64,000 nt of DNA from Candidatus Raymondbacteria bacterium RIFOXYA2_FULL_49_16 (GCA_001789205.1 MFYT01000064.1:1-64000), one strand, 5' to 3'. Shown: positions 41,253-50,348, counted from the first letter of the stretch. Numbers and translations are program-made. Notes: generated by a model not told the origin, from the sequence alone.

Positions 41253-41564
41253 ATGAATATAGAAAATCTTCTTGGCGAACTCAGGTTCAACAGCCTTAAA
41301 AAAGAGGCGGACAAGTCCTCTGGAACTGAAAAAAAGAGAGCCGCGAACAATGTTCCGGCGCCGGCTGATTCATTCCAAAAAAGCGGCGTCCAATCCGCCC
41401 CCGCGGACGACCTCTCGCAGATCGCCATCTTTGCGCAAAACCAACCCGATGTACGAGCTGACAAAGTGGCTGAAGTGCGGCAGAAGGTGGCTGAACATTT
41501 CTACGATTTCACGCAGGTGCAGGACGCGCTGGCGGAAAAGATAGCCCGGTATCTCATCCCTTGA
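41253..41564 (+). CDS. FlgM-like anti-sigma-28 factor (probable)
   Basis: The 103-residue protein has a flexible polar N-terminal half and a helical C-terminal half (QPDVRADKVAEVRQKVAEHF, QVQDALAEKIARYLIP). The PDVRxDKVxxVRxxV pattern followed by a second helix resembles the sigma-28-binding part of FlgM, which holds FliA inactive until the hook is complete. The sigma-28-type promoter upstream of flagellin, 2 kb away, makes this role sensible. The ribosome binding site is GAAGGA about 8 nt before the ATG. Sequence conservation in this family is low, so the call is moderate. Confidence 0.55.
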   Translation: MNIENLLGELRFNSLKKEADKSSGTEKKRAANNVPAPADSFQKSGVQSAPADDLSQIAIFAQNQPDVRADKVAEVRQKVAEHFYDFTQVQDALAEKIARYLIP

Positions 41565-41622
41565 CGAGGTACCGTCACTTTTTCATTGACACCCTTTTTC
41601 TCCAGTTGCTATACTTTTATTC

Positions 41623-42534
41623 ATGGACCGCATCCTTGTCGTCGATGATGAAAGTTCGCTCCGTGAAGTATTGAAAGATTACCTGGAAACCGAAGGATAT
41701 CAGGTCGTCACCGCGTGCGATGGGGTCGAAGCGCTTGAGCTGCTTGAAATAAATTCCAATTTTTCCCTTATACTTTCAGACATCAACATGCCCCGCATGA
41801 AAGGGTTTGAGCTCCTGAGAAAGGTTGAAGAGCTCTATCCCTCGATCAAACGCGTGCTTATTACCGCGTACAATGTCGAAGAGTACCTTTCCTACGCTCT
41901 TTCCTATGGTATCACCAATATCATTACCAAGACCGCCCCTTTCAATCTGGAAGAGGTTTCCACCATTGTGGGAACGCTCATTTCAGGAAACATTTTCGGG
42001 CTCAACCAGTTCCTGGCAGAGGGATGTCCCATCACCGCTGTGCCCATTCTCGACCCGAAAAAAACAAACGATTATTCACTCATACCCATTCAACAGCTTT
42101 CAGTTGCCAAGGCTCAGAAAAACCTCCAATTGGTCATTATCGAATTACTGAACAACGCCATCTTTTATGGAGTTAAAAACTTTGATCCTGAAGACCGTGC
42201 GACCTGGAACACAAATTTTACGTTAGTAAGTGGTGAAGTCGACATGTTTTTCGGAACCGACGGCCAGAAATACGCCATATCAATCACGGACAATGGCGGC
42301 AAGCTGAGCAAGGAAAAGGTGCTCTACTGGTTGGGCAGGCAGATTGAAAAAGACGCCGCTGGCCTTCCCAAAGGTATCTTTGACCACCATGGACGCGGGT
42401 TCTTCATCTGCAGGGAGTATGTGGACCGGCTGGTCATAAATATTGAACCGGGAAAAAAAACCGAAATCATCGGCATCAACTACATCAACGCCACATTCAA
42501 GGGCCACAAACCGCTGCTCATCAACGAACTCTAG
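41623..42534 (+). CDS. response regulator fused to a HATPase domain
   Basis: The N-terminal receiver domain (residues 1-120) has the acidic pair DD8-9, the phospho-acceptor Asp53 in LILSDINMPRM, the Thr in VLITAYN and the Lys in ITKTAPF. The C-terminal part (residues about 150-290) has features of a HATPase: an N-box-like IIELLNNAIFYGV and a G1-like ITDNGG, with HGRGFFICREYVD later. No His phosphoacceptor or phosphatase domain is present. It therefore resembles a receiver-controlled RsbW/SpoIIAB-type anti-sigma kinase more than a histidine kinase. It follows the FlgM-like gene by 58 nt and may act in motility or stress signalling. Confidence 0.8.
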   Translation: MDRILVVDDESSLREVLKDYLETEGYQVVTACDGVEALELLEINSNFSLILSDINMPRMKGFELLRKVEELYPSIKRVLITAYNVEEYLSYALSYGITNIITKTAPFNLEEVSTIVGTLISGNIFGLNQFLAEGCPITAVPILDPKKTNDYSLIPIQQLSVAKAQKNLQLVIIELLNNAIFYGVKNFDPEDRATWNTNFTLVSGEVDMFFGTDGQKYAISITDNGGKLSKEKVLYWLGRQIEKDAAGLPKGIFDHHGRGFFICREYVDRLVINIEPGKKTEIIGINYINATFKGHKPLLINEL

Positions 42535-42581
42535 CGCTGTGACCGGAAAATTTCTTCACTAAAAACTTTATGGTCGTGGCC

Positions 42582-43127
42582 CTAGCCCTGGATGTCCACG
42601 GGCTTGTATTCATTCAGCGCATTTTTCGCGGTAAAATAAAAAGCCCTGTCTCCCAAGCCAAAAGGCAGGTCCGGGTTGAGCCCCATGCCGGTGATTTCCT
42701 GACGCACGCGATCCATACCGCCATCCTCGCTGCCATAGCGTTCGTTGAAATCAGCGCGCGCCAGTTCGCCGAATCCCATGAGCACAAGGCCCCGGATCAT
42801 CTTTCTCCTGTCGCTGATGTCCACGCCGTTCCGCGCCTCAACCTTGACGTTTTTTCTGTCTGAAATAGTTATGGCTATGGGAGTATTGTCGCTTCCACTC
42901 GTGTACTCAAACACAAATCCAGCTTTAAAGGGGATGGAGTTGGGTTTGGGCTTTTCCGGCGCCTGCACGGATGGGAGTTGTTCGGTTTCAAGTGAAATTT
43001 TTGCCTGCTGCTGCACGGCCGGATCAGGACCTGTTTTTTTCCCTTTCTTCATATCATCAAAAAGATTGGCCCTTGAATAGGCCTGCTGGCTGACGACAAG
43101 ATGGGGCTGAATAGTTGAAATAGGCAT
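42582..43127 (-). CDS. hypothetical protein
   Basis: The 181-residue protein has no signal peptide. The first 70 residues are polar, Gln/Pro/Lys-rich and probably disordered (KGKKTGPDPAVQQQAKISLE). The rest looks folded, with FKAGFVFEYTSGSDNTPIAI, ISDRRKMIRGLVLMGFGELA and a glycine-rich GLNPDLPFGLGDRAFYFTAK. I do not recognise the family. It is convergent with the receiver-HATPase gene and lies near flagellar regulators, so a flagellar accessory role is possible but unproved. No ribosome binding site is visible before the ATG. Its stop codon lies inside an 18-bp sequence that recurs at 71-88. Confidence 0.6.
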   Translation of the reverse strand: MPISTIQPHLVVSQQAYSRANLFDDMKKGKKTGPDPAVQQQAKISLETEQLPSVQAPEKPKPNSIPFKAGFVFEYTSGSDNTPIAITISDRKNVKVEARNGVDISDRRKMIRGLVLMGFGELARADFNERYGSEDGGMDRVRQEITGMGLNPDLPFGLGDRAFYFTAKNALNEYKPVDIQG

Positions 43128-43476
43128 AGTTTATCAATCATGCTATATGCAATGAACAGACCAAAACCTGTTTAACGCACCCTCTGTCTCATATAATTTA
43201 AAATCATCGTCTTATTATTGGATCGGTTAAGTATTTAATCTTCAAGTAAAATTTGAACCAGGTAAATACTTCCAGAGATGTGAGCGGGACCCGCCTCCCA
43301 AATCCCATCAAATTCAATGAACTCAGCACCGCTGAGTTCATACTTGTTTTGCATGTACGAAAGGGTTATTTTCTTGGAGTCAGTTCGAGAAGTCCGGCCG
43401 TCAGCCAAAGCACGTACGAGAATGGCCGGATGCGAGACGCGCGACCGAAGCGTATCTTTTTGCAAAGGAGTTTTTC
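43128..43476. other. 349-bp intergenic region with two strong hairpins
   Basis: No convincing gene is seen. ATGAACTCAGC (43317-43327) pairs perfectly with GCTGAGTTCAT (43331-43341) over a 3-nt loop, and TCCGGCC (43393-43399) pairs with GGCCGGA (43424-43430). Both lie in the probable leader of the TIGR03790 gene, whose ribosome binding site AAAGGAG is at about 43464. A minus-strand ORF (43235-43465, 76 codons) crosses the hairpins and lacks a ribosome binding site. Confidence 0.55.
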
Positions 43477-45594
43477 ATGCGTTACCTTATTATCGCGCTT
43501 GTGGCGATCGCAGCGTGTCCTTATGGACAAGACGCAATTACCGGCCCGGCCAGAGTGCTGGTTGTCTACAACACAAACAGCAGCGACGCGGACAAGAATG
43601 GACTCAAAGACTCATGGGAAATCGCCCAGTACTATTGCAGCCGCCGTTCAATTCCATCACAGAATATGTGCAGTGTAACCACGGCCAACACGAATAATTA
43701 CATTGGCGATACCGCTTTCTTCAACCAGATAGTTGTCCCCATTAGGGCGAAGATTGACTCAATTGGCCAGGATAGTATTGTCTACATTGTCTTATGCAAA
43801 GGCGTGCCGCTCCGCGTTACCGGCTATGCCAGCGGCCAGTCCCTGGACAATAAAATCGCCGCCATATACGCGTTAGGGAGCACGGGCGGACCATATTCTT
43901 TTTCCACAAAAACAAACCCCTACTATGAAAACAGCGTCCTTGGCGCAAGTGTCAATGGACATTTTAACCATACCCAGTACAAGGTAAACACATATAACAT
44001 GTACCTTGTATGCCGTTTAGAAGCTTCAACGGTCCAAAAGACCAAAGACCTTATTGAAATGACCTTATATGGCGAGAAATATATTTTCCCTGGAGCGGGA
44101 TATTATAACGGCATAGGGTATGTCGATTCCAGATATGCAACGTACTCAGACGCTGATCTGGCCGCCTACCCATTTGGGTACGGAAGCTATGGCAACGCGG
44201 ACAAGGACATGGCATATGGAAAATATTTCGTCGACACCGCCGGATATGAACGCAAATGGGAACCAACAGGCGCAAATATAGGTTCCACAAGCGCTGTTTT
44301 TTCCGATGGTTCCAGCGCTGCCCTGGCCCCAAACGCACTCTGGTACGGAGGATGGTATAACTTTCAACATTATAACGACTCATGGGAATGGCTCCCTGGA
44401 TCTATTGCCTGCGACCTGAATTCAGACAGTTATATGACCTTTCTCAACGGCGCATTTAAACACGGTCTTACCGCCGGATGCGGCGTTGTTGGCGAACCGT
44501 ATTTAAATGGCCATACACAACCCGAGAAACTGCTGTGGGCGATTTTTCATGGATATACATTTGGCGAAGCTTCCTATTTTTCAGACCCCTACCTCTGCTG
44601 GATGACGGCCAATGGTGGAGACCCTCTCTATTGCCCCCACTACCAGGGTAAAACAGCCTTATTCGACACGCATTTGCCTGAATTCGATGCAATAAATATG
44701 ACACGGCAGGTTGCACGCATCGTTGAAGTGGAATATCCGAACAAATGGGGCGCGGGCGCAAGCTGCCTTATCGCATGGGGCAAAAATTCAACCTACGAAA
44801 ACAGCACAGGATATGTCGCCTATGAATCCTCCACATATAGATTCATACTAGACGGGTTAAAAGAGGACAGTACGTATAAGATAAAGATTTCAGTAAATAA
44901 ATATCCCGAAGGCAGCTATCAGGTCATTGACAGTATCTTTGTAAATACAATCGGCGACAGCACGGTAAAACAATACGCGGATTCGAATTATCCTCCTGAA
45001 ATAAGGATGTATACGAAGTTGTGCAAAAGAATCGATGTCTGGTCCGCTGCTAACACGGAGCCTGAGATTACAAAAGCAAAAATTGAATGGGGTGAGACGG
45101 AAACATACGCACAGAGCCAAGACTACCAGGAACTCTTTTCAATGTTCCGCAGGTTTTATTGCGAAAATCTGCAAAACAACGCGGACTACCACTGTAAAAT
45201 ATCCTTGAAAGACCCTGTCGGAAACGTATCCGCCAGCAGGGACATCGTATTCAACTCAGAGGACGACAGTACAACTATTGAAGAACCCATGATGCGCAGC
45301 GGCCAGCTTTCCGCTTCCGGCAATGGAAAAGCGTTGTCTCTAACAGCGTGCCCCAATCCCTTTAACCCTTTCACCGTACTTCAGATACATAACGCGAATT
45401 TAAAAAGCGAAAAAGCCCTCATAAGGATTTATAGCGTCAAGGGCTCGCTCATCAAAGTCATTCCAGCGCAAACCAAGGCCACGGGAAACACGGCAATTAC
45501 CTGGGATGCGCGTTCTGTAGCTTCGGGTCTGTATGTTGCCTCTATAGAATGCGGCGGAAAAAAGGCTGTTACGAAACTTTTTCTCATCAGATGA
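43477..45594 (+). CDS. TIGR03790-family secreted protein with sorting tail
   Basis: A signal peptide (MRYLIIALVAIAACPYGQ) is followed by the conserved TIGR03790 core: RVLVVYNTNSSDADKNGLKD, SWEIAQYYCSRRSIPSQNMC, SIVYIVLCKGVPLRV, and a long region ending in HGLTAGCGVVGEPYLNGHTQ, PYLCW. The family is widespread in surface-rich bacteria and has no established function. Fn3-like domains follow (residues about 405-600), then the sorting tail CPNPFNPFTVL ... ASGLYVASI ... KLFLIR. AAAGGAG precedes the ATG. The stop overlaps an ATG of the following frame (ATGA), so the UroD-like gene may be coupled to it. Confidence 0.85.
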   Translation: MRYLIIALVAIAACPYGQDAITGPARVLVVYNTNSSDADKNGLKDSWEIAQYYCSRRSIPSQNMCSVTTANTNNYIGDTAFFNQIVVPIRAKIDSIGQDSIVYIVLCKGVPLRVTGYASGQSLDNKIAAIYALGSTGGPYSFSTKTNPYYENSVLGASVNGHFNHTQYKVNTYNMYLVCRLEASTVQKTKDLIEMTLYGEKYIFPGAGYYNGIGYVDSRYATYSDADLAAYPFGYGSYGNADKDMAYGKYFVDTAGYERKWEPTGANIGSTSAVFSDGSSAALAPNALWYGGWYNFQHYNDSWEWLPGSIACDLNSDSYMTFLNGAFKHGLTAGCGVVGEPYLNGHTQPEKLLWAIFHGYTFGEASYFSDPYLCWMTANGGDPLYCPHYQGKTALFDTHLPEFDAINMTRQVARIVEVEYPNKWGAGASCLIAWGKNSTYENSTGYVAYESSTYRFILDGLKEDSTYKIKISVNKYPEGSYQVIDSIFVNTIGDSTVKQYADSNYPPEIRMYTKLCKRIDVWSAANTEPEITKAKIEWGETETYAQSQDYQELFSMFRRFYCENLQNNADYHCKISLKDPVGNVSASRDIVFNSEDDSTTIEEPMMRSGQLSASGNGKALSLTACPNPFNPFTVLQIHNANLKSEKALIRIYSVKGSLIKVIPAQTKATGNTAITWDARSVASGLYVASIECGGKKAVTKLFLIR

Positions 45595-45620
45595 AACATG
45601 TTCGCAAGGAACCAGTATAC

Positions 45621-46700
45621 ATGACCTCGCATGAACGGCTGCGTCGTTGTTATTTCCACCAGGAACTAGACCGGCCAGCAGTGCAGACACGGGAGTCATA
45701 TCCCCAAAATGACCCGACCTATGATCCGCTGAAAGCATATCTTGAAGAAAATACGGATCTCACGCGGCGGGGCATAGACTCCAATCTCCTGGAAACACAA
45801 TACCCTGGTGACCACATTGTGGAAAAAGCCAAAAATGGTTGTGACCGGTTTGTTACTGTGCTGCATACACCCCAAGGCGACCTGACCGCCGCGGAAAAGA
45901 CCAACCTGCCCGGTCAACCGCCCATGACTGAACAATACCTGCTGAAAAGCCGGAAAGACGCGGAAAAATACCTCTCTTTGCCCATGCCAAAAACAGGCGG
46001 AGACGTCACGCCCTTTTTTATTGCGGACCAAGCCATGGGCGACCGGGGTATTGTTGATGTACGCCTGGGTTCCAATCCAGCGGGTTTTGCCGCGGAACTG
46101 ATGGGTTCGGAACTGTTCGCTATTCTATCGATCACAGACCGGGACATTATCCATGCTCTATGCGAACGCAGAATGACCATCCTTTTAAACCGCATCAAAT
46201 TCATCCATGAGAGAAAACTGGGTCCGTACTTCAACATGCAAGGCGAAGAAATGGTGGTACCGCCCCTGCATGGGCCGCAGGATTTCCTTGATTTCAATTA
46301 TGCATACGACAAACCCATCATTGATCTGATTCACGAGGGAGGCGGACGTATCTACATCCATTGCCATGGCGCGCTCAAAAGCGTCCTGAAGTATTTTGTG
46401 GATATGGGCGTTGACGTACTTCACCCTATCGAGGGGGCGCCCACTGACACCATGACACCCGCGGAAGCCAAGGCGATCATCCGGGGAAAGACCTGCATGA
46501 ACGGCAACATCCAGATCGCCAACTTTTACGAACGTTCACCCGGCGAAATACGGGAAGAAACCGCGCAGCTCATCCGGCAAGTTTTCGACGACCATAAAGG
46601 GTTGATAGTAGCGCCTTCAGCCTCGCCATACATCCACGGCGCGGGATTACAATGCTTTGAACAGTTCAAAGCCATGGTGGAGACGGTCACAGGATCGTGA
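45621..46700 (+). CDS. uroporphyrinogen-decarboxylase-fold protein (methyltransferase-like)
   Basis: The 359-residue protein has the UroD/MtaA barrel pattern: an N-terminal MTSHERLRRCYFHQELDRPA, a central FNMQGEEMVVPPLHGPQDFL, GGGRIYIHCHGALKSVLKYF with His-x-Cys-His reminiscent of the zinc site of corrinoid methyltransferases, GVDVLHPIEGAPTDTMTPAE, and KGLIVAPSASPYIH. True HemE residues are not all evident, so a methyltransferase or unknown small-molecule role is more likely. AAGGA 11 nt upstream supports ATG 45621; an ATG at 45591 overlapping the previous stop (ATGA) is the alternative and would couple translation. Confidence 0.75.
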   Translation: MTSHERLRRCYFHQELDRPAVQTRESYPQNDPTYDPLKAYLEENTDLTRRGIDSNLLETQYPGDHIVEKAKNGCDRFVTVLHTPQGDLTAAEKTNLPGQPPMTEQYLLKSRKDAEKYLSLPMPKTGGDVTPFFIADQAMGDRGIVDVRLGSNPAGFAAELMGSELFAILSITDRDIIHALCERRMTILLNRIKFIHERKLGPYFNMQGEEMVVPPLHGPQDFLDFNYAYDKPIIDLIHEGGGRIYIHCHGALKSVLKYFVDMGVDVLHPIEGAPTDTMTPAEAKAIIRGKTCMNGNIQIANFYERSPGEIREETAQLIRQVFDDHKGLIVAPSASPYIHGAGLQCFEQFKAMVETVTGS

Positions 46701-46755
46701 TGATACAGGGAACAGGCATACCAGACTTTATGGGCTGGTGTAATCCAGCATTTTA

Positions 46756-46784
46756 TTGACAAATAATATATATTTATTGGTATA
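46756..46784 (+). promoter_or_regulatory. candidate sigma-70 promoter of the SGNH hydrolase gene
   Basis: A perfect -35 TTGACA (46756-46761) is followed after 17 bp by GGTATA (46779-46784); TATACC two bases later is an alternative -10. It lies just before AGGAGGG and the ATG at 46799, leaving a very short leader. Confidence 0.4.
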
Positions 46785-46798
46785 CCAGGAGGGTTCGT

Positions 46799-48886
46799 AT
46801 GAAAATTCCATGCTGGAGAGCGTTTTTTTTCTTCGCGTGCGCCGCAACCGCAACATTCGGGCAGTTAAAAGGCGGTTCATCAACTGACATAGACAACTAT
46901 TGCGCTGAATTTACCCAGGCCATTGTCAACAACCTGCGCACCATTCACACTGGCTGGTCGGGCAACACCTACCGTGTGGCAACTTTCGGCAACAGTCTTA
47001 CCTATACGGCCCAGCATTGGGAACCTCTCAACAGTCCGGTCTCAGGTATCAGCACAGCAACGGCAATCAATGCCTTCAAAGACACCACCTTCAACCGGAA
47101 TGGCTGGCTTCTCTTTGCAAACAGCAAAGGTCCAGCGCACGGCAATGAAAGCGGCCGTACCATTGCCTGGGTGGCCCAGCAAGTGCCCACTGTGCTTGCG
47201 GGAGACCAGCCTATGGCCGCCGAGATCATGATAGGTACAAACAACGTACGCAACGGCTGGGGCGGCGCATCGTGCACAACATCTCTCGACTGCTGGCCCG
47301 ACACCATTGAATACGCGCAGATTATTTCCCAGCTCATCGCGGCCCACGTCATTCCCATCATTACCACCATTCCTCCCATCAACAACGCCGCTGGTCTGGG
47401 CTGGGAACCCCGCACCCATGATCCTGACACCTATCTTATTCCATACAATAACAAACTGCGCGCCTTTGCCGCGCATCACAATCTCCCCCTCATCGACATG
47501 CACCAATGGTGCCTGGACCATGGCGGCGCAGAGACCCTTCTGGCTGATTGGGCCCATCCAAAAACGTGCGCCGGAGGCGACTTCGCCAATGACTGTCTCG
47601 ACGGCGGCGCAAGCGGCGGAGCCTACGAGGTCCGCAACTATCTGCTTACCATGGCAATCTACGATATTGTGAAATATGTAATTGAAGGCCAAAACCCGCC
47701 CGCTGATGTTACCGCCCCAGCGGCCATCACTGACCTTGCCGCGTCAACAGGCTCATTCCCTGGTTCGGTAAATCTGAGCTGGTCAGCCACTGGCGACGAT
47801 AATACGACCGGCACTGCTTCATCGTACGACATCCGGTATTCAACAGAGACCATCAACGAGGGTAATTTCAGCGCTGCCACAGCAGTCTCAAACCCGCCAA
47901 ATCCACAAAGCCCGAGCTCAAACGAAACCATGGTTGTCAGCGGTCTTTCCGCCGGGCAAACCTACTTTTTCGCCATCAAGGCTTGGGATGGATCAAATAC
48001 CAGCGCAATCTCAAACATTGTCTCAGCGGCAGCCGCATCCACCGTGACCCGTGACGATAGCGTCAGGCTCGATGTCGTTGCCGACACCTATCTTGAATGC
48101 AATGATCCCGCGCCCAAGGGCTCCGCAATCTATCTGAAACTCAAATCAGGCAATCAAGGCGTTATACTCCTGAAGTTCGACATGAGCGGCCTTGCCTTTA
48201 CCCCGGACAGCGCGATCATTTTCATGAGGCCGTCGCTCTATGCGGACACCTTTTACTACTACGCCTATGCCCGCACAATTGCCGCGGACTGGGACGAGAC
48301 CACCAAGGGCTGGACAGGCTCTGTCTGTGGTATATCCCTCGATTCAGCACTGGGCGCACTCGCCTACCAGGTAAAGGCAACAGGCCTGGTGCGCGGGGCG
48401 CCTGTCCAATCGCAGGAATATGCCTTTGGCATTGGACGGGACATTATCCGTTCCTATGCCGCTGGGACCTCGTACGGCATTGCCCTGATCGACCTTTCGG
48501 GAAGCGCGCGGAACAACGTCTTTGCAAGCAGGGAGGGCGAGCCTGCAAAAGCGGCCTATATGATGGCGTATATCAAGGGACCGGTTGCGGCTGAGAAAAA
48601 CGCAATGGCAACGGCCCACGCGGTCCTCAAAATTTCTCCCAACCCGTGCAACCCAACCGCGACCATCCAGCTCTGGGACAGGTTTTCCAATGAGCCGGCA
48701 AAAGCCAGCGGCTATTCTCTCAAGATTTTTGGTACCAATGGAAAAATGGTCGCTGACCTCTCCGGCAAAACCAATACGGGCGGCGCTGTGATATGGGATG
48801 CGCGCGGTATTTCAAGCGGCGTCTATGTTGTCAGGGCCCAGGTCAATGGAAAAACACTGGTGAAGAACGTCACGCTGCTGAAATAA
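46799..48886 (+). CDS. secreted SGNH/GDSL-type hydrolase with sorting tail
   Basis: A signal peptide (WRAFFFFACAATATFGQ) leads into an SGNH-hydrolase domain (residues about 55-300). Catalytic candidates are Ser66 in FGNSLTY, Asn148 in IGTNNV, and Asp250/His253 in ADWAHP, the usual order for esterases of this fold acting on acylated carbohydrates or lipids. A fibronectin-III domain (residues about 310-415, GSVNLSWSATGDDNTTGTAS) and a DNRLRE-like beta module (VADTYLECNDPAPKGSAIYL) follow. The sorting tail is a variant, SPNPCNPTATI with Cys for Phe, then SSGVYVVRA and a final KNVTLLK. An acetyl-xylan-esterase-like role is a guess. Confidence 0.85.
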   Translation: MKIPCWRAFFFFACAATATFGQLKGGSSTDIDNYCAEFTQAIVNNLRTIHTGWSGNTYRVATFGNSLTYTAQHWEPLNSPVSGISTATAINAFKDTTFNRNGWLLFANSKGPAHGNESGRTIAWVAQQVPTVLAGDQPMAAEIMIGTNNVRNGWGGASCTTSLDCWPDTIEYAQIISQLIAAHVIPIITTIPPINNAAGLGWEPRTHDPDTYLIPYNNKLRAFAAHHNLPLIDMHQWCLDHGGAETLLADWAHPKTCAGGDFANDCLDGGASGGAYEVRNYLLTMAIYDIVKYVIEGQNPPADVTAPAAITDLAASTGSFPGSVNLSWSATGDDNTTGTASSYDIRYSTETINEGNFSAATAVSNPPNPQSPSSNETMVVSGLSAGQTYFFAIKAWDGSNTSAISNIVSAAAASTVTRDDSVRLDVVADTYLECNDPAPKGSAIYLKLKSGNQGVILLKFDMSGLAFTPDSAIIFMRPSLYADTFYYYAYARTIAADWDETTKGWTGSVCGISLDSALGALAYQVKATGLVRGAPVQSQEYAFGIGRDIIRSYAAGTSYGIALIDLSGSARNNVFASREGEPAKAAYMMAYIKGPVAAEKNAMATAHAVLKISPNPCNPTATIQLWDRFSNEPAKASGYSLKIFGTNGKMVADLSGKTNTGGAVIWDARGISSGVYVVRAQVNGKTLVKNVTLLK

Positions 48887-48896
48887 GGAGCACCCT

Positions 48897-50294
48897 ATCC
48901 GCTGGCTGATACTCTGTTTAATAGCCGCAATCCCGTGCGCGGCTGAAAACGTCTTTTCCGACTCGCTCAAAAATTCGGCGCACGCGGGATTTGAATGCGC
49001 CGACTGCCACCAGGCCCTTACCCCGGGTGAAATGCCCCAGTACGGCGCAATCAAGGCGGTTGAGTGTGCAAACTGTCATGATGACATTGCGGTAATCGTT
49101 GGTCAAAGTCCTCATGGAAAAAACGGCCACGGCCCGTCATGCAGCCGCTGCCACGGCGCGCACGCCATTGCCAAACACTCTGAACAACCCGATGCCGCAG
49201 CCATGCTCTCTTCGGCGCAGAAATGCGGTTCGTGCCACCAGCATATGTATAAAAGCTTTGCCTTAAGCTACCACGGTCTGGCCCTGCGTACTGGTTCAGC
49301 GCAATCGGCAACCTGCACCAATTGCCATGGATCTCACGCAGTACACGCAAACCGGGACTCTATGGCCGCTGCCTGCGCCTCGTGCCATCCTGGTGCAAAC
49401 GACCGCTTTCTGCAGGGCCGCATGCATGTATTTACAGAATCTAAAACCCCGGCCATACTCTACTGGATCAGGCTTCTCTACCTCGCTTTCATCGTTGTGG
49501 TTATCGGCGGCATGATCGTCCACAACGGCCTTGATCTCATCAAACGGACCCGCGTCAGACTGACCCAATGGCGCGAAAAAACTCTTTTGCCAGTCCATGG
49601 AAACGAAAAATTCGTGCGCATGACCCTGAACGAACGCTTCCAGCATGGAGTGCTTCTGGTCAGCTTTATCACCCTGGTCATAACAGGGTTCATGCTCAGA
49701 TATCCTGATTCGTGGTGGGCCGCCCCCCTCTTTGCGTTAAGCCCCAAAGTGGCTGTTGCCCGCGCCCTGCTCCACCGTATTGCCGGCGTTGCAATGCTGC
49801 TAGCAGGGATATATCACATAGGCTATGCGATTTTTACAAAACGCGGCCGGAATCTGATACGCGATATTTTCCCGAAATTCAGCGATCTCAAAGACTCGTT
49901 CGCGTATGTGCTCTACAACCTTGGCCTCAGGAAAGAAAAACCCCGTTTCGACCGTTTCAGCTACATTGAAAAATCAGAATACTGGGCAATGGTCTGGGGC
50001 ACCATCATCATGGGCGCCACGGGCCTCTTCATGTGGTTCGAAAACTTCTTCATGGCACGGTTCACCAAACTGGGCTGGGACATTGCGCGTACTATCCATT
50101 TCTACGAGGCAGTGCTTGCGGGCCTGGCCATCCTGGTATGGCACTTCTACTTTGTTGTACTCAGCATCGACATTTGCCCGTTCAAACGCGCGTGGATCAC
50201 AGGAAAGATATCAGAGGCCGAAATGCTCGAAGACCACCCGCTCGAGCTCGAACGCATCAAAGCGGCCGAATTCAAACGGCTCGAAGAAAAATAA
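48897..50294 (+). CDS. fused hexahaem cytochrome c / membrane cytochrome b, CbcL-like
   Basis: The frame encodes six CxxCH haem c motifs (Cys at residues 34, 57, 82, 110, 140 and 160) and then a membrane domain of about five helices with His-bearing segments (FQHGVLLVSFITLVITGFML, LLHRIAGVAMLLAGIYHIGY, TIHFYEAVLAGLAILVWHFY) typical of dihaem cytochrome b. This c-b fusion resembles Geobacter CbcL and could pass electrons from quinol to periplasmic carriers. The first normal start, ATG at 49032, would remove the signal peptide (RWLILCLIAAIPCAAEN) and the first haem. AGGAG at 48886-48890 stands 6 nt before ATC 48897, so I place the start there as a non-canonical ATC, or a mutated or miscalled ATG. 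Confidence 0.8.
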   Translation: MRWLILCLIAAIPCAAENVFSDSLKNSAHAGFECADCHQALTPGEMPQYGAIKAVECANCHDDIAVIVGQSPHGKNGHGPSCSRCHGAHAIAKHSEQPDAAAMLSSAQKCGSCHQHMYKSFALSYHGLALRTGSAQSATCTNCHGSHAVHANRDSMAAACASCHPGANDRFLQGRMHVFTESKTPAILYWIRLLYLAFIVVVIGGMIVHNGLDLIKRTRVRLTQWREKTLLPVHGNEKFVRMTLNERFQHGVLLVSFITLVITGFMLRYPDSWWAAPLFALSPKVAVARALLHRIAGVAMLLAGIYHIGYAIFTKRGRNLIRDIFPKFSDLKDSFAYVLYNLGLRKEKPRFDRFSYIEKSEYWAMVWGTIIMGATGLFMWFENFFMARFTKLGWDIARTIHFYEAVLAGLAILVWHFYFVVLSIDICPFKRAWITGKISEAEMLEDHPLELERIKAAEFKRLEEK

Positions 50295-50316
50295 TACGAC
50301 AGGTTAAAAACACTTG

Positions 50317-50338
50317 TATTAGCTAACGTTATTAGCTA
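50317..50338. promoter_or_regulatory. tandem TATTAGCTA operator-promoter of the toxin-antitoxin pair
   Basis: TATTAGCTA occurs at 50317-50325 and 50330-50338, each containing the palindrome TAGCTA, 13 bp apart. They overlap a possible promoter (TTGTAT 50315-50320, 16 bp, TATATT 50337-50342) that would start transcription at or next to the antitoxin ATG at 50349. Autorepression by the antitoxin is the likely purpose. Confidence 0.5.
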
Positions 50339-50348
50339 TATTTATATT

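Noticed and set aside
43235-43465. 76-codon minus-strand ORF in the TIGR03790 leader
   Set aside because: It spans two hairpins, lacks a ribosome binding site and cannot be tied to any family, though parts read as plausible protein.
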